Assembly (NCBI RefSeq): GCF_000739635.1
Contig: NZ_BATQ01000178.1
Coordinates: 1-48,837 of the forward strand
From: Verrucomicrobium sp. BvORR034
GTDB taxonomy: Bacteria; Verrucomicrobiota; Verrucomicrobiia; Verrucomicrobiales; Verrucomicrobiaceae
Direction of reading: 5' to 3'
Length of the DNA stretch: 48,837 nucleotides
The notes below the pieces were generated by a model. That model was not told where the DNA came from and did no database searches. It saw only the letters and a program-made list of their open reading frames with translations. The translations under genes and the position numbers were made by a program. Shown one piece after another: positions 15,656 through 27,005 of this stretch. Every line of letters begins with the position of its first letter. Positions within the stretch are counted from its first letter, which is position 1.

Positions 15656-17860
15656 GTGCTGTTTATCCCCTGCTCCCTCCCGCTCCGCCGTTGCGTCCTC
15701 GCGGCCTGCACCCTGCCTGTACTCCTGCTCGCCTCCTGCAAAGACGAGGACAAAGGCAGCAAAGGCAAACCGGGCCAGATCAAGCTCAAGGAACTGGATA
15801 GCCCCAAAGACGAGCTGTCCAAAGAAGTGGAGGCCTTCACCGGCAATCACACCCGCATCGTCTGGACCCAGGCCCGCAAAAAAGGAGCGTCCGACACCTT
15901 CGCCGTCTCTGAGGACCTCGTCCTCGTGGGCATCGACACTCGCAACGGTCTGGGCATCCGCGAAATCCTGGAGAAGCCGGGTAACTACTCCCGTCCGCTC
16001 ATCAGCACAGATGGGAAGACCATTCTCTTCACAGACAAGAACACCGTACGCAAGGGCGGGAAGAAGCACTACAAGCCTTACATCTACAAGACGGACTGGC
16101 GGGGCACCAAGCCCGTGCGTGTGCTGGATGGCTATGCCACCCAGTGCTGGCGGGATCCCAAAACAGGGATTGAGTGGGTGTATGCCGTGAGAAATCTCCG
16201 CGCCACCAAGTGGCTGTCCCTGGAGGCTCAGCGACTGGTGCGCTTCCAGATAGAGGACCCCACCAAGGAAGAGCTTATCTACGACGACAGCTACATCACG
16301 CCGGACAACATTCAGTTCTCCCGCGATGGCACCCGGGCCAGCGCCCTCTTCCCCTGGCCGAACGCCGGCGTCCTGGTGCAGGAGAACGGTCAGTGGCAGG
16401 CCAAGAAGCTGCTCAACGGCTGTTGGACGGCTTATGCACCAGACAACAGCGGCCTGAGCTGGGTCTTCGATGGCGAGCACAAGAGCGTGACCATGTACGC
16501 AGATGACGGTGCCAAGTCGTGGTCCTTGAAGTTCAACGACGCCCCCGGCGTGAAGGGTCGGGAGATGTACCACCCCCGCTGGACGAACCACGCGCGTTTT
16601 ATCACGCTCACCGGCCCCTACTCCAAGGAGAAGAACTCCTCTGGAAACGTCATCAACAAAGGAGGCGGCACGGCAGAGATCTACCTGGGGAAACTCACCC
16701 CGCAGGCCGACAAAGTGGAGTCGTGGCTCCGCGTCACCAAAGACAAGCAAGGGGATGCGTACCCGGAAGTATGGATCGCTGGTGCAGGAGAAGCCGCCCT
16801 GGCGGGATACCAGATCGGCAGCGGTGCCCGCTCCGCTGCTACTGCAGGCAATTGGCCTGTGGAAAACAGCGGTCTGCTCCTGGTCTGGAGGGACCGCGAA
16901 GCGCTCAACACCTTCCGCGACCGCTCAGGGCAGAAGCTGGAAGCCCGGCTGGACAGCCAGGGCGCTGCCCGCTTTGGCCGTTGTAATGAGATGCTCCTAG
17001 ATGGTGGCAGTTTTGTCATGGAGGAGGAGGCCGCCGCACCAGCCATCGCGCACTTTCGAGATCACGCCCCGGCCAGTTTCGAAGCAATCGTTCTGCCAGC
17101 TGCTTTTGAGGCGACGAGCGGTAGTGCAAGTGAGCCCCCCGCAGACCAAGGCGCTCAGGTGTTCCGCGCGCCCGGGATGAATCTCCAACTGCGCAATGGA
17201 CAGCTCACTGTCTCCAAAGTCGCTGGTGAGGCTTGGAAATCCGCCCAACCCCTTCCCACCAAACCCTTCCACCTGATGGTGACACGCTCGGAGGCGGGTT
17301 TCACACTGTATGTCGATGGCCAGTCCGTGGAGCTTCAACCGTCTCCTGCCGACGCCGTTCCCGCACCAAGTGATTCCATCACCTTTGGCGGCGGCTGGCA
17401 GGGTGGCCTTTTGCAAGTGGCCCTGCATGACCATGCTCTGGCCGCAGACCAAGCCGCGGCGCATGGCGCCAGTGCCCAGGTGCGCATCAACAGCCTGCCA
17501 GCCACCCCGCCTCGCGTGCGGGTGAAAGCCCGCTTGGTGGAGACTTCCGCCATGCCCACTGCAGAGGGCATCGAGCCCTACACCAGCGCCCTGGTTGCCT
17601 ACGTGTATGAAGTGCAGGAGGTCCTGGAAGGCGACTTCCCCACCACGGAGAAACGGCTGCTCGTGAAGCACTGGGGCATGCTGGGTCGTGAACCGGTGCA
17701 GGGCTTTCCCCGTACCGAAGACCAGACCTACGAACTCGTGGTGGAACGGCAGTCCGCTCACGGTCACCTGAATGGTGAGCGAGTGATGGACGATACGACA
17801 GCCTTCGACCTTGAGTCGTGGTTTGACGTGTCCTCACCCAAGGTGACATCTGCCAAATAG
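15656..17860 (+). CDS. Large lipoprotein with propeller-like and LamG-like regions
   Basis: The product is 734 residues from a GTG start. The signal ends in lipobox LASC (Cys28), so it is a lipoprotein. Residues about 60-400 show the spaced D-G-x-x-I-x-F / D-x-S-G-L-S-W pattern of TolB/WD-like beta-propellers. Residues about 480-620 resemble a concanavalin/LamG domain (LQLRNGQLTV, FHLMVTRSEAGFTLYVDG, SITFGGGWQGG). The C-terminus is a further beta-rich domain. It is followed 89 bp later by an AlgX/AlgJ-like gene, and the two may work together at the cell surface. No enzymatic motif was recognised. Confidence 0.7.
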   Translation: MLFIPCSLPLRRCVLAACTLPVLLLASCKDEDKGSKGKPGQIKLKELDSPKDELSKEVEAFTGNHTRIVWTQARKKGASDTFAVSEDLVLVGIDTRNGLGIREILEKPGNYSRPLISTDGKTILFTDKNTVRKGGKKHYKPYIYKTDWRGTKPVRVLDGYATQCWRDPKTGIEWVYAVRNLRATKWLSLEAQRLVRFQIEDPTKEELIYDDSYITPDNIQFSRDGTRASALFPWPNAGVLVQENGQWQAKKLLNGCWTAYAPDNSGLSWVFDGEHKSVTMYADDGAKSWSLKFNDAPGVKGREMYHPRWTNHARFITLTGPYSKEKNSSGNVINKGGGTAEIYLGKLTPQADKVESWLRVTKDKQGDAYPEVWIAGAGEAALAGYQIGSGARSAATAGNWPVENSGLLLVWRDREALNTFRDRSGQKLEARLDSQGAARFGRCNEMLLDGGSFVMEEEAAAPAIAHFRDHAPASFEAIVLPAAFEATSGSASEPPADQGAQVFRAPGMNLQLRNGQLTVSKVAGEAWKSAQPLPTKPFHLMVTRSEAGFTLYVDGQSVELQPSPADAVPAPSDSITFGGGWQGGLLQVALHDHALAADQAAAHGASAQVRINSLPATPPRVRVKARLVETSAMPTAEGIEPYTSALVAYVYEVQEVLEGDFPTTEKRLLVKHWGMLGREPVQGFPRTEDQTYELVVERQSAHGHLNGERVMDDTTAFDLESWFDVSSPKVTSAK

Positions 17861-17949
17861 GGGCAACCCCGCGCTTTCTTCATTCGAAAGATGAAGACAC
17901 GTTCATTTTTCCCGTTAATTCATCTCCTGCTCTTTTGTGTAATTGCTGC

Positions 17950-18993
17950 ATGAAACTCCGCCTCACCTCCTCCACGCTTGCCCTTCTCTGCGCTGCCCTG
18001 CTTGCCCCCACTGGCACCCAGGCTGAAGACTTCACCACGGTCGTGAAAGGGGCTCTCGCCGCCTCGGCCCCCACCGATCTGTCCGTCCCCGGCAAGGGCG
18101 ACAGCAACTGGTTTTTCTTGCGCCGTGAACTGGAGCACTTGCAGCACGGAGATCTGGCTGCCGCTGACCTCGCCAAAGCCAACAAGGAAGGCACGGACCC
18201 GGTGCCGGTCATTGCCAAATACGCCAAGGAACTGAAGGCGCTCGGTGTGGAGCTTCTGGTGGTCCCGGTACCCGCCAAGGCCTCGATCTATCCCGAGAAG
18301 CTCGATGCCAAGGTCGATGCCGCCAGCGTGCCCGCCCTGGCCCCTTTCCTTGCCAAGCTGAAGGCAGAAGGAGTGGAGGCCCTCGATCTGGAAGCGGAGT
18401 TCAAGAAAGTCCGCACCGCTGAGCCTGCCAATCAACTCTACTGCGCCACGGATTCGCACTGGTCTCCTGCGGCCTGCCAGTTGGTGGCCAACCTCGTTGC
18501 GGCCAAGTACAAAGCGCTGCCGGAAGTGACCGCCGCCAAGGTGGCTGGCCTCACCACCCTGCCTGCTGAAACCCGTGAGTATCACGGCGACCTCCTGACG
18601 GACGCCCAGAAGGGTTCTGTAGCCAAAGAAAAACTCCCCATCTCCCGGGCCGGCCTGGGCGCAGGTAGCAGCGTGACCACCGTGGAAAGCAGCCCCGCCA
18701 GCCCCATCGTGGTGCTGGGAGACAGCCATCTGCAGGTCTTCCGCAAAGGCGGCAACATGCTGGACACCCAGGGCGGTTTTGTGGATCACCTCCAAGTCGC
18801 CCTTGGCACGCCGGTGCAGGAGTTCACCATGCAGGCCGGGGGTGCCGATGGCCCGCGCGTGGAAATCGCCCGCACCACGGCCAAAAACCCGGACTTCTGG
18901 TCCAAGAAGAAAGTCGCCATCTGGGTCTTCACCGCCCGCGAGTTCACGCAGGGCAAGTGGCGCGAGATTCCGGCGCAGGTGAAGAAAAAGTAG
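17950..18993 (+). CDS. AlgX/AlgJ-like SGNH-family protein, periplasmic
   Basis: The product is about 347 residues from the ATG at 17950; an in-frame ATG five codons upstream is less likely because it lengthens the signal n-region with Cys residues. The signal peptide is cut near TQA-ED. DSHWS (Asp168, His170) and VVLGDSH (Ser259) match the catalytic Asp-x-His and GDS motifs of alginate O-acetyltransferases AlgJ/AlgX. Such proteins acetylate secreted polysaccharide in the periplasm. No MBOAT (AlgI-like) partner is in the window, so the substrate is unknown. A terminator follows. Confidence 0.78.
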   Translation: MKLRLTSSTLALLCAALLAPTGTQAEDFTTVVKGALAASAPTDLSVPGKGDSNWFFLRRELEHLQHGDLAAADLAKANKEGTDPVPVIAKYAKELKALGVELLVVPVPAKASIYPEKLDAKVDAASVPALAPFLAKLKAEGVEALDLEAEFKKVRTAEPANQLYCATDSHWSPAACQLVANLVAAKYKALPEVTAAKVAGLTTLPAETREYHGDLLTDAQKGSVAKEKLPISRAGLGAGSSVTTVESSPASPIVVLGDSHLQVFRKGGNMLDTQGGFVDHLQVALGTPVQEFTMQAGGADGPRVEIARTTAKNPDFWSKKKVAIWVFTAREFTQGKWREIPAQVKKK

Positions 18994-19021
18994 CCAGTAA
19001 AAAGTGAAAAGTAGCGGTGAG
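18994..19021 (-). repeat. Heptanucleotide tract, four units
   Basis: On the minus strand the units are CTCACCG, CTACTTT, TCACTTT and TTACTGG in strict 7-nt phase. It starts at the stop codon of the AlgX-like gene and overlaps the terminator stem. Confidence 0.5.
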
Positions 19022-19053
19022 AGTGGCCTCTGGGGCTGCTTCACCGCTTTTTT
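19013..19053 (+). terminator. Intrinsic terminator after the AlgX-like gene
   Basis: AGCGGTGA (19013-19020) pairs with TCACCGCT (19041-19048) across a 20-nt loop, followed by five T. Confidence 0.75.
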
Positions 19054-19135
19054 GTGGATTCAGACCGCCGCATACCCTTCGATGAAAGGCTGGCCCCAGA
19101 GGGACGGCAAACCGGCCCGCTGCAAACTGAAACTT

Positions 19136-19447
19136 TTACTGCTGCATCGCAGCAAGCACTTCATTCGTGATGTTCTTCCCACCGCTGAAGTTGGTGATGA
19201 GGCTGCCGATGGAATAGATGGGTCCCCAAGGGATGCCCCACCAGCCGAAGAGGAACGTCAGGGCGGAAAAAGCCAGACCTTTGGCCACGGCGCTCTGTCC
19301 TCCTTTGAGAAAATAGATGTCGCTGGACCTTTTGAAGGTCATGATCAGCACGGAGAAAGTGTATTCGTAAATCACAAACCGGCCGCCCCGGTCCAGTTCA
19401 TGTCCCAACTCCTGGCCGGTCATGGATTCAATTCCGATGATTTTCAT
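19136..19447 (-). CDS. Small conserved membrane protein, function unknown
   Basis: The product is 103 residues. A polar N-terminus leads into GGRFVIYEYTFSVLIMTFKR and then SDIYFLKGG. A hydrophobic hairpin follows (AFSALTFLFGWWGIPWGPIY) and a Gly/Asn-rich end (TNFSGGKNITNEV). I recall similar short proteins as conserved hypotheticals in many phyla, with the same RFV-x-YEY and GWWGIPWGP signatures. It is convergent with the AlgX-like gene and divergent from acnA. Confidence 0.75.
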   Translation of the reverse strand: MKIIGIESMTGQELGHELDRGGRFVIYEYTFSVLIMTFKRSSDIYFLKGGQSAVAKGLAFSALTFLFGWWGIPWGPIYSIGSLITNFSGGKNITNEVLAAMQQ

Positions 19448-19653
19448 GCTGGAAATCTACGAGAAAAGAATCATCCAAAACAAGCCGATTTACCGTTACC
19501 TGCAAAAACTACGGGAGTGAAATCAAATTCCCGGCTTAGGAATGTAAAATGCTTGGCCTGAAATTTCCCGCCCACTGCAAACTGCGTTGCAGGCGGCACT
19601 TGCCCCTCTGTCCGCCTTTGCTAAGTTTTTATTCTCTTTAACCTCAGATTGCC

Positions 19654-22368
<2,715 letters not shown>

Positions 22369-22398
22369 GGCGAGAGAGATGATGTGAATTGTTCAAAA

Positions 22399-22427
22399 GG
22401 CCGCCAGGAGACTGGCGGCCTTTTTTT
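22399..22427 (+). terminator. Rho-independent terminator of acnA
   Basis: A 9-bp perfect stem (GGCCGCCAG with CTGGCGGCC) and a GAGA loop are followed by seven T. Confidence 0.95.
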
Positions 22428-22440
22428 GCCTGTCGGCGGA

Positions 22441-22575
22441 GGTTGGAGCGTAGTCCGGCTGTCCTCAGCCGGTTTGGGAGCGAAGGGTGAGACGTGCAAC
22501 GGCGGATCAATGTCGGCCCCGCTCGTCACCTCAGCGAACGTTCGTCCTGAGCCGCATAAATGCGGTACTCCAACC
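22441..22575. repeat. 135-bp element with inverted ends and nested hairpins
   Basis: GGTTGGAG (22441-22448) pairs with CTCCAACC (22568-22575). Just inside each end is a hairpin: CCGGCT/AGCCGG at 22455-22472 and CCGCAT/ATGCGG at 22552-22565. The architecture is that of a small palindromic mobile or REP-pair element. It lies between the acnA terminator and the end of rnpB. Confidence 0.65.
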
Positions 22576-22695
22576 CTGCCGTCACTGTCGTGGAAGAACT
22601 TCAAACCTTCGGGACCGATGCGGACAAATCGTCCAATCGCCCCCAGCCCTCCCCTGACCTCAAGTCTTGCGTCTTTCGTCTTGAAGTCTTGTGTC

Positions 22696-22710
22696 TCCCG
22701 CGAAGCGGGA
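22696..22710 (-). other. Hairpin just downstream of rnpB
   Basis: TCCCGC-TTC-GCGGGA lies about eight bases past the end of the rnpB P1 helix on the minus strand. It has no T tract, so it may mark processing or weak termination. Confidence 0.35.
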
Positions 22711-22717
22711 AGGGCCT

Positions 22718-23142
22718 GGGCCGGCCGGTGTAAGCCGGATTCTGTGCCTCCCGCGTTGCCGCAGAAGGTGGCGGTCATTTCTCTAGCCCGGGGCTTGCGT
22801 CCCGTGCTCCCCGCTTTGCGCGAGGTGCGACTAATACCCGGGGTTATCCCAACTCCTTGCGGAGCCGGTGCGGCCAGGGCGGGCCGTTTCCCCTGTTCTG
22901 TCTTGCACCGTGTGGGGTTTGTCCTGCCTCCTTCCTTTCAGTCGGAGCGGTGAGCTCTTACCTCGCCTTTTCACCCTTACCGCAGTTGCCCGCGGCGGTA
23001 TGTTTTCTGTGACACTTTCCGTGACCGGAAGCTTACGCCGCCAGCCCCCGCGTTTTCACACGGCACACTGCCCTGAGGTGTCCGGACTTTCCTCTCTCAA
23101 TTGCCTTGCGACATCTGACAGCGACAGCCTCCGACCGACCCA
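22718..23142 (-). ncRNA. rnpB: RNase P RNA, bacterial type A
   Basis: The catalytic RNA that matures tRNA 5' ends. On the minus strand the 5' part carries the conserved GAGGAAAGTCCGGAC (complement of 23079-23097). The 3' part carries GAAATGACCGCC and the tRNA-CCA-binding region ending ACAGAATCCGGCTTA (complement of 22731-22745). P1 pairs perfectly over 11 bp including G-U pairs: GGGUCGGUCGG (from 23141) with CCGGCCGGCCC (to 22718). This sets the ends and gives about 425 nt, a normal type A length. Open frames drawn across it are spurious. Confidence 0.96.
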
Positions 23143-23202
23143 GTTCGTAAAATAAGGCTGTTTTGAGCGAAGGAAAGGGAATCTTGGTCTTCGTTTACCG
23201 GT

Positions 23203-23223
23203 CCAGTGGTCAGTAGGCAGTGC
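23203..23223 (+). repeat. Short heptanucleotide tract CCAGTGG/TCAGTAG/GCAGTGC
   Basis: Three 7-nt units share CAGT at the same phase, with one further unit shifted by a base. It lies upstream of rnpB and of the OmpA-domain gene. Confidence 0.4.
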
Positions 23224-23294
23224 GTCAGTTGTCAAGGTGTTGGACGTTCAAGCCGAAATTGAGTGCTGACCCGGCCTTCGGGTTAATTCCACTG

Positions 23295-23322
23295 CTTACC
23301 ACTTACCTCTCACCATTTACCG
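23295..23322 (+). repeat. Heptanucleotide tract CTTACCA-type, four units
   Basis: Units are CTTACCA, CTTACCT, CTCACCA and TTTACCG. The 21 bases at 23301-23321 match 44870-44890 with two differences. It lies 45 bp before the OmpA-domain start codon. Confidence 0.65.
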
Positions 23323-23366
23323 AAATGCCGGTTTCCCGGCCTTCTGAACGTGCTACCCTAGTCACC

Positions 23367-24434
23367 ATGTCCACCCAGACCTATCCCTGGTCGAACAACC
23401 GCCGCGCGGCGTTCAAGTTTGAACGCTGGTCGTGGAGCCTGCGGTTGTGGCTGCTGTTTGCCTTCGTGCTGGCGGTCCTTTTCCATTGGTGGCTGTACTA
23501 CTTCTTCAGCACGGTAGATTTCGGCAAGAGCATGCTGCCGGTCACCCAGACCAAGGCCAAGGCGGATCGCATTGCCATCAATCCGGAGGCGCTCAAGGAG
23601 CAGCAGGCCATCCAGCACATTCCAGACCTGATCGCCCCCTCGGACAAGGCGGAGCCGCAGTTGAAGGCAGATCTGCAGGACATTGCGGAAATGATCCCCG
23701 AGGACAAGCCGCTGGACCTCACACCTGACGTGGACAAGGTGACCAACTTCCTGGCCCCCAAGTCCAACCCCAACGCAACAAATCCAGCCCACGCGCCCTC
23801 CATGGCGGCGATTGCGGACTTGGCCCCCGGTCCGGATCTGGCCAGCTCCATGGACGCCATCAAGAGCTCCGCCCTGCGGCAAGCTGTGTCTGACCAGCAA
23901 CTCGTGCTCCCCGCCAAGCCCCTGGACAAGGAGTTGGAAGGCATGGACGGCAAACTGCTGGACCGCATGAACAACCAGAGCAAGGCAGGTGACGGCTCCC
24001 CTCGCACCATGGCCGGGTACAGCAACCTCGAGGATCTGCTGGCCAAGGGTGGTGCGGTGAATGCCAGCACTGCGCCCATCATGCTGCCGACCGACCTCCT
24101 GTTCGAATATGGGAGCGACCAACTCGCCGAGAACGCCCGCTTGAGCCTCATGAAGCTGGGCTACCTGATCACCAAGAACCCGAACAGCCGCTTCATCATC
24201 GAGGGTCACACGGACACGATCGGCTCTGCGGAGTTCAACCTCGATCTAAGCCAGCGCCGCGCGAATGCCGTGGTGGGCTGGCTCATGCGCTCCCTCAAGC
24301 TGAGCAATGACCGCATCGATGCCGTCGGCATGGGTGAGTCCCGCCCCCTGTCCCGCGTGAACCCCAATGGCACAAAGGACGAACAGGCCCTGAACCGCCG
24401 CGTCGAGATCAAGGTGCGCCCGATCAGCCAGTAA
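23367..24434 (+). CDS. OmpA-domain, membrane-anchored peptidoglycan-binding protein
   Basis: The product is 355 residues from the ATG at 23367; earlier in-frame starts run through the heptamer repeats and are rejected. One transmembrane helix (about 25-47, rich in Trp and Phe) follows a short cytoplasmic N-terminus. A long Pro/Asp/Lys-rich spacer follows. The C-terminal OmpA-like domain (about 235-350) has GHTDTIGSAEFNLDLSQRRA and the closing ALNRRVEIKV. The topology resembles MotB or a cell-wall tether rather than an outer-membrane barrel. The MotB plug and TM Asp are not apparent, so a flagellar role is not supported. Confidence 0.82.
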   Translation: MSTQTYPWSNNRRAAFKFERWSWSLRLWLLFAFVLAVLFHWWLYYFFSTVDFGKSMLPVTQTKAKADRIAINPEALKEQQAIQHIPDLIAPSDKAEPQLKADLQDIAEMIPEDKPLDLTPDVDKVTNFLAPKSNPNATNPAHAPSMAAIADLAPGPDLASSMDAIKSSALRQAVSDQQLVLPAKPLDKELEGMDGKLLDRMNNQSKAGDGSPRTMAGYSNLEDLLAKGGAVNASTAPIMLPTDLLFEYGSDQLAENARLSLMKLGYLITKNPNSRFIIEGHTDTIGSAEFNLDLSQRRANAVVGWLMRSLKLSNDRIDAVGMGESRPLSRVNPNGTKDEQALNRRVEIKVRPISQ

Positions 24435-24544
24435 GCAGTTCATCAATTTCCCCCAGGAACGAAGAAACCGGCCTGTACATCCGTTCAGCCGGTGTCATTT
24501 ACGACCCACACACCAACGAACCAGGACACACTCACTCGCACTGC

Positions 24545-26116
24545 ATGGGGGACAAGGAAGCGGCGGCACCGCGCAAAAAAGACGACAGCTCAGGCCTTTT
24601 CCGATGGCTGAGCTTCATCCTGCTGACCATCCTCTTTGTGGTCGCGTACGTGAAGATGGGGGGGCTGCTCATTTCGCAGACCAACCACACCGCCCAGCAG
24701 ATCCTGGGAGGAGACCAGAAGCACAACATCCGCCTGGCGCTGGAGACCCGGGAGGATCTGAGCCCTGACTTCAACAAGGGTTTCACCAAAGCCCTGGCAG
24801 ATTTTTTCCCGCATCGCACGGACGGCGTGGTGAACCCCCTGTGGCCCTGGGTGGCAGCCTGGCTGGCCACCTCAGACCATCCCACCCCGACGGAGGCAGA
24901 TGCCGCCACGGTGACGGAGAAGGATGAGGATTACTTCAACCGAGGGCGCTGGTTCCATGTGTTCATGACCTGCACTTTCCTGGTCATGCTGGGCCTCTCT
25001 GCATGCCGCATCTTCTCCCTGCCCGCCTCGCTCAACCTCATGCTGCTGGGCGGCTTCGGCGCGCTGCTGCCGCGCTCCGCTTACTTCCAGCCGGAGCCGC
25101 TGTACTTTGTCTTCTTCTTCCTTACCTGGGTGGCGTGCATCTCCGCGCTATCTCATAATACCCTGTGGATCTACGGGCTGATCGGCGCGCTCTCCGGTAT
25201 CGCCTACATGGCGAAGGGCTCGGTCTCCCCCCTGATCATGGTCTTTGTGGGAGTGAGCACGTTGCGTTGTCTCTGGGAACTCGTCAGCGCCCGCCGTCGC
25301 GGTTTCGTACTGGCCAATGGCAACCTGTGGCACTGGCGAAATCACCTGATGGGTCTGCTCATCCTGGGCATGGTGCACCTGCTGACCATTGGCCCCCGCC
25401 TCACCGATGCGAAGGAAAAGTTCGGTGACTCCTTCCACTCCTACCCTGCCTACTGGATGTGGATGGACAAGTTCAACCCCGATTGCTACGAGTGGATGGG
25501 GCAGCACAACACGAAGGAGCGCCTCCAGGCCCTGCGGCCCGAGGACAAGCCCTCGCTCAAGAAGTACATCGACACGCACGGCACGGACGTCTTTGTCCAG
25601 CGACTCCAGGACGGCACGTGGAATCGCGTGAGTGAGTTCCTCTGGCCCAAGCAGACCAAGCGCAGCCAGAAGATTGAGAACCAGAAGCCCTGGAAATCCC
25701 TGCTGGAATGGCGTGGGGTGTACCTCATCTGGCTGGGTGTACTGCTGGTGGCATTGGTGGTCGTGCTGTGCAGCGCGGCCCCCAAGGCGGAGCACGCCGG
25801 GCATGTCGTCTTCCGCCATGGCACGGTCACCATTCTGCTGTTCGTGCTCGGCTCAGTGGCGATCTACTGTGTGGCCTATGGATTCTACGCGCCCATCGCG
25901 CGCGGCAGCGGAGATCGATTCATGCTTTCCTTGTACCTGCCGCTGGTCTTCTGCCTGATCTGGGGCGCGGAGTCCATCGTGCGCCGCCTGCGCCGCCGGC
26001 AGGGCTGCAGCCCTTGGATCACCCGCAGCTATCTGGCCGCCCAGTGGCTGCTGTTTGCCCTCGTCTCCTGGCGGCTCGTGGAGATCTTCCGCTTCCCCTT
26101 CTTCGACAACCGCTAG
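24545..26116 (+). CDS. Polytopic membrane protein, possibly GT-C-like
   Basis: The product is 523 residues with about nine or ten predicted helices: one near the N-terminus (about 20-40), a cluster at about 140-270, and a C-terminal cluster at about 390-515. A large extracytoplasmic loop (about 290-375) is rich in charged and aromatic residues (SYPAYWMWMDKFNP). The layout, with a loop after the first helix and PRSAYFQPEPLYFVFFF in a membrane re-entry context, recalls ArnT/PMT-type glycosyltransferases. No decisive motif was found. A HAD phosphatase follows 36 bp later on the same strand. Confidence 0.6.
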   Translation: MGDKEAAAPRKKDDSSGLFRWLSFILLTILFVVAYVKMGGLLISQTNHTAQQILGGDQKHNIRLALETREDLSPDFNKGFTKALADFFPHRTDGVVNPLWPWVAAWLATSDHPTPTEADAATVTEKDEDYFNRGRWFHVFMTCTFLVMLGLSACRIFSLPASLNLMLLGGFGALLPRSAYFQPEPLYFVFFFLTWVACISALSHNTLWIYGLIGALSGIAYMAKGSVSPLIMVFVGVSTLRCLWELVSARRRGFVLANGNLWHWRNHLMGLLILGMVHLLTIGPRLTDAKEKFGDSFHSYPAYWMWMDKFNPDCYEWMGQHNTKERLQALRPEDKPSLKKYIDTHGTDVFVQRLQDGTWNRVSEFLWPKQTKRSQKIENQKPWKSLLEWRGVYLIWLGVLLVALVVVLCSAAPKAEHAGHVVFRHGTVTILLFVLGSVAIYCVAYGFYAPIARGSGDRFMLSLYLPLVFCLIWGAESIVRRLRRRQGCSPWITRSYLAAQWLLFALVSWRLVEIFRFPFFDNR

Positions 26117-26152
26117 TTATAACGTCCTCCCCTGCCCCCGCTGTAGCCCCTC

Positions 26153-26944
26153 ATGGCCAAGCCCGCGCCCACGCTCCTGCTCTGTTTCGATTTCGACGGA
26201 ACTCTCATCAATCATGAGGGGGAGCCGGCCTTTCATCCGGCCATGGGGGACATGCTGCGCCATTTCAAAAGCCAAGGGGCGGCCTGGGTGGTGAACACCG
26301 GTCGCAGCTTGAGCCAGACCCTGGAGGGCATCGCGCAGCACCATCTCTTCATGCTGCCGGACTACATCATCGCGCAGGAGTGCGAGATTTACCGCCCCGG
26401 CTTCTTCAAGCCGTGGAAGGACTTTGGCTCCTGGAACTCCCGCGCCCGGCGTGCGCACGATCACTTCGTGGACAAGCACCGGCTGTTCCTCGCGGAGATG
26501 CGCCAGCATGTGGAGCAGAACACCCGTGCAGAATTCCTTATGGGTGACTTGGGCCAGGTGGGCATTGTAGCTCTGGATGAACTGGAGCTCGATGATATCT
26601 GCGAGCTCATCAATGTCCGCACCGCCCGGGATCCGGACATCGGTTACCATCGCAACGGTCGCTACCTGCGCTTCACCCACTCCTCCTACAGCAAGGGGAC
26701 CGCACTCCAGGAGCTGGCCCGCATGATCGGCGTGCCCCGGGAGCGCATCTTCGCCGCCGGCGACAATCACAATGACCTGCCCATGCTGGACGCGAGTGTG
26801 GCAGGCAACATCGCCTGCCCGAGCAACGCGCTGGATCCGGTGAAAGCTCATGTGCAGGCGCACGGTGGCTACCTCGCCAGCCGCCCTGCGAGCGAGGGTA
26901 TGATGGAAGCGCTGGAGCACTTCTTCCTCCGCACCCCTAGGTGA
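26153..26944 (+). CDS. HAD-superfamily phosphatase (Cof/sucrose-phosphatase-like)
   Basis: The product is 263 residues. Motif I is CFDFDGTLI (nucleophile and general-acid Asp), motif II is VVNTGRS, and motif III includes the Lys of SYSKGTALQEL. Motif IV is AAGDNHNDLPML. The C2-type cap lies between motifs II and III (about 75-185). Expected activity is hydrolysis of a phosphorylated sugar or similar metabolite in the cytoplasm. It may be co-transcribed with the preceding membrane protein. Confidence 0.85.
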   Translation: MAKPAPTLLLCFDFDGTLINHEGEPAFHPAMGDMLRHFKSQGAAWVVNTGRSLSQTLEGIAQHHLFMLPDYIIAQECEIYRPGFFKPWKDFGSWNSRARRAHDHFVDKHRLFLAEMRQHVEQNTRAEFLMGDLGQVGIVALDELELDDICELINVRTARDPDIGYHRNGRYLRFTHSSYSKGTALQELARMIGVPRERIFAAGDNHNDLPMLDASVAGNIACPSNALDPVKAHVQAHGGYLASRPASEGMMEALEHFFLRTPR

Positions 26945-27005
26945 AGCTGGAGCAACGTGCTCCGCAAGATGCTCCGCTCCGCCCCGTTTGAGCGGGATCA
27001 AACTC

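Noticed and set aside
22384-22953. Open frames over the acnA-rnpB interval, including 22868-23155
   Set aside because: They lie on RNase P RNA and a palindromic element and have no protein signature.
23367-24434. MotB flagellar stator protein
   Set aside because: Only the OmpA-like domain and a single helix are shared. There is no adjacent MotA and no conserved Asp in the helix.
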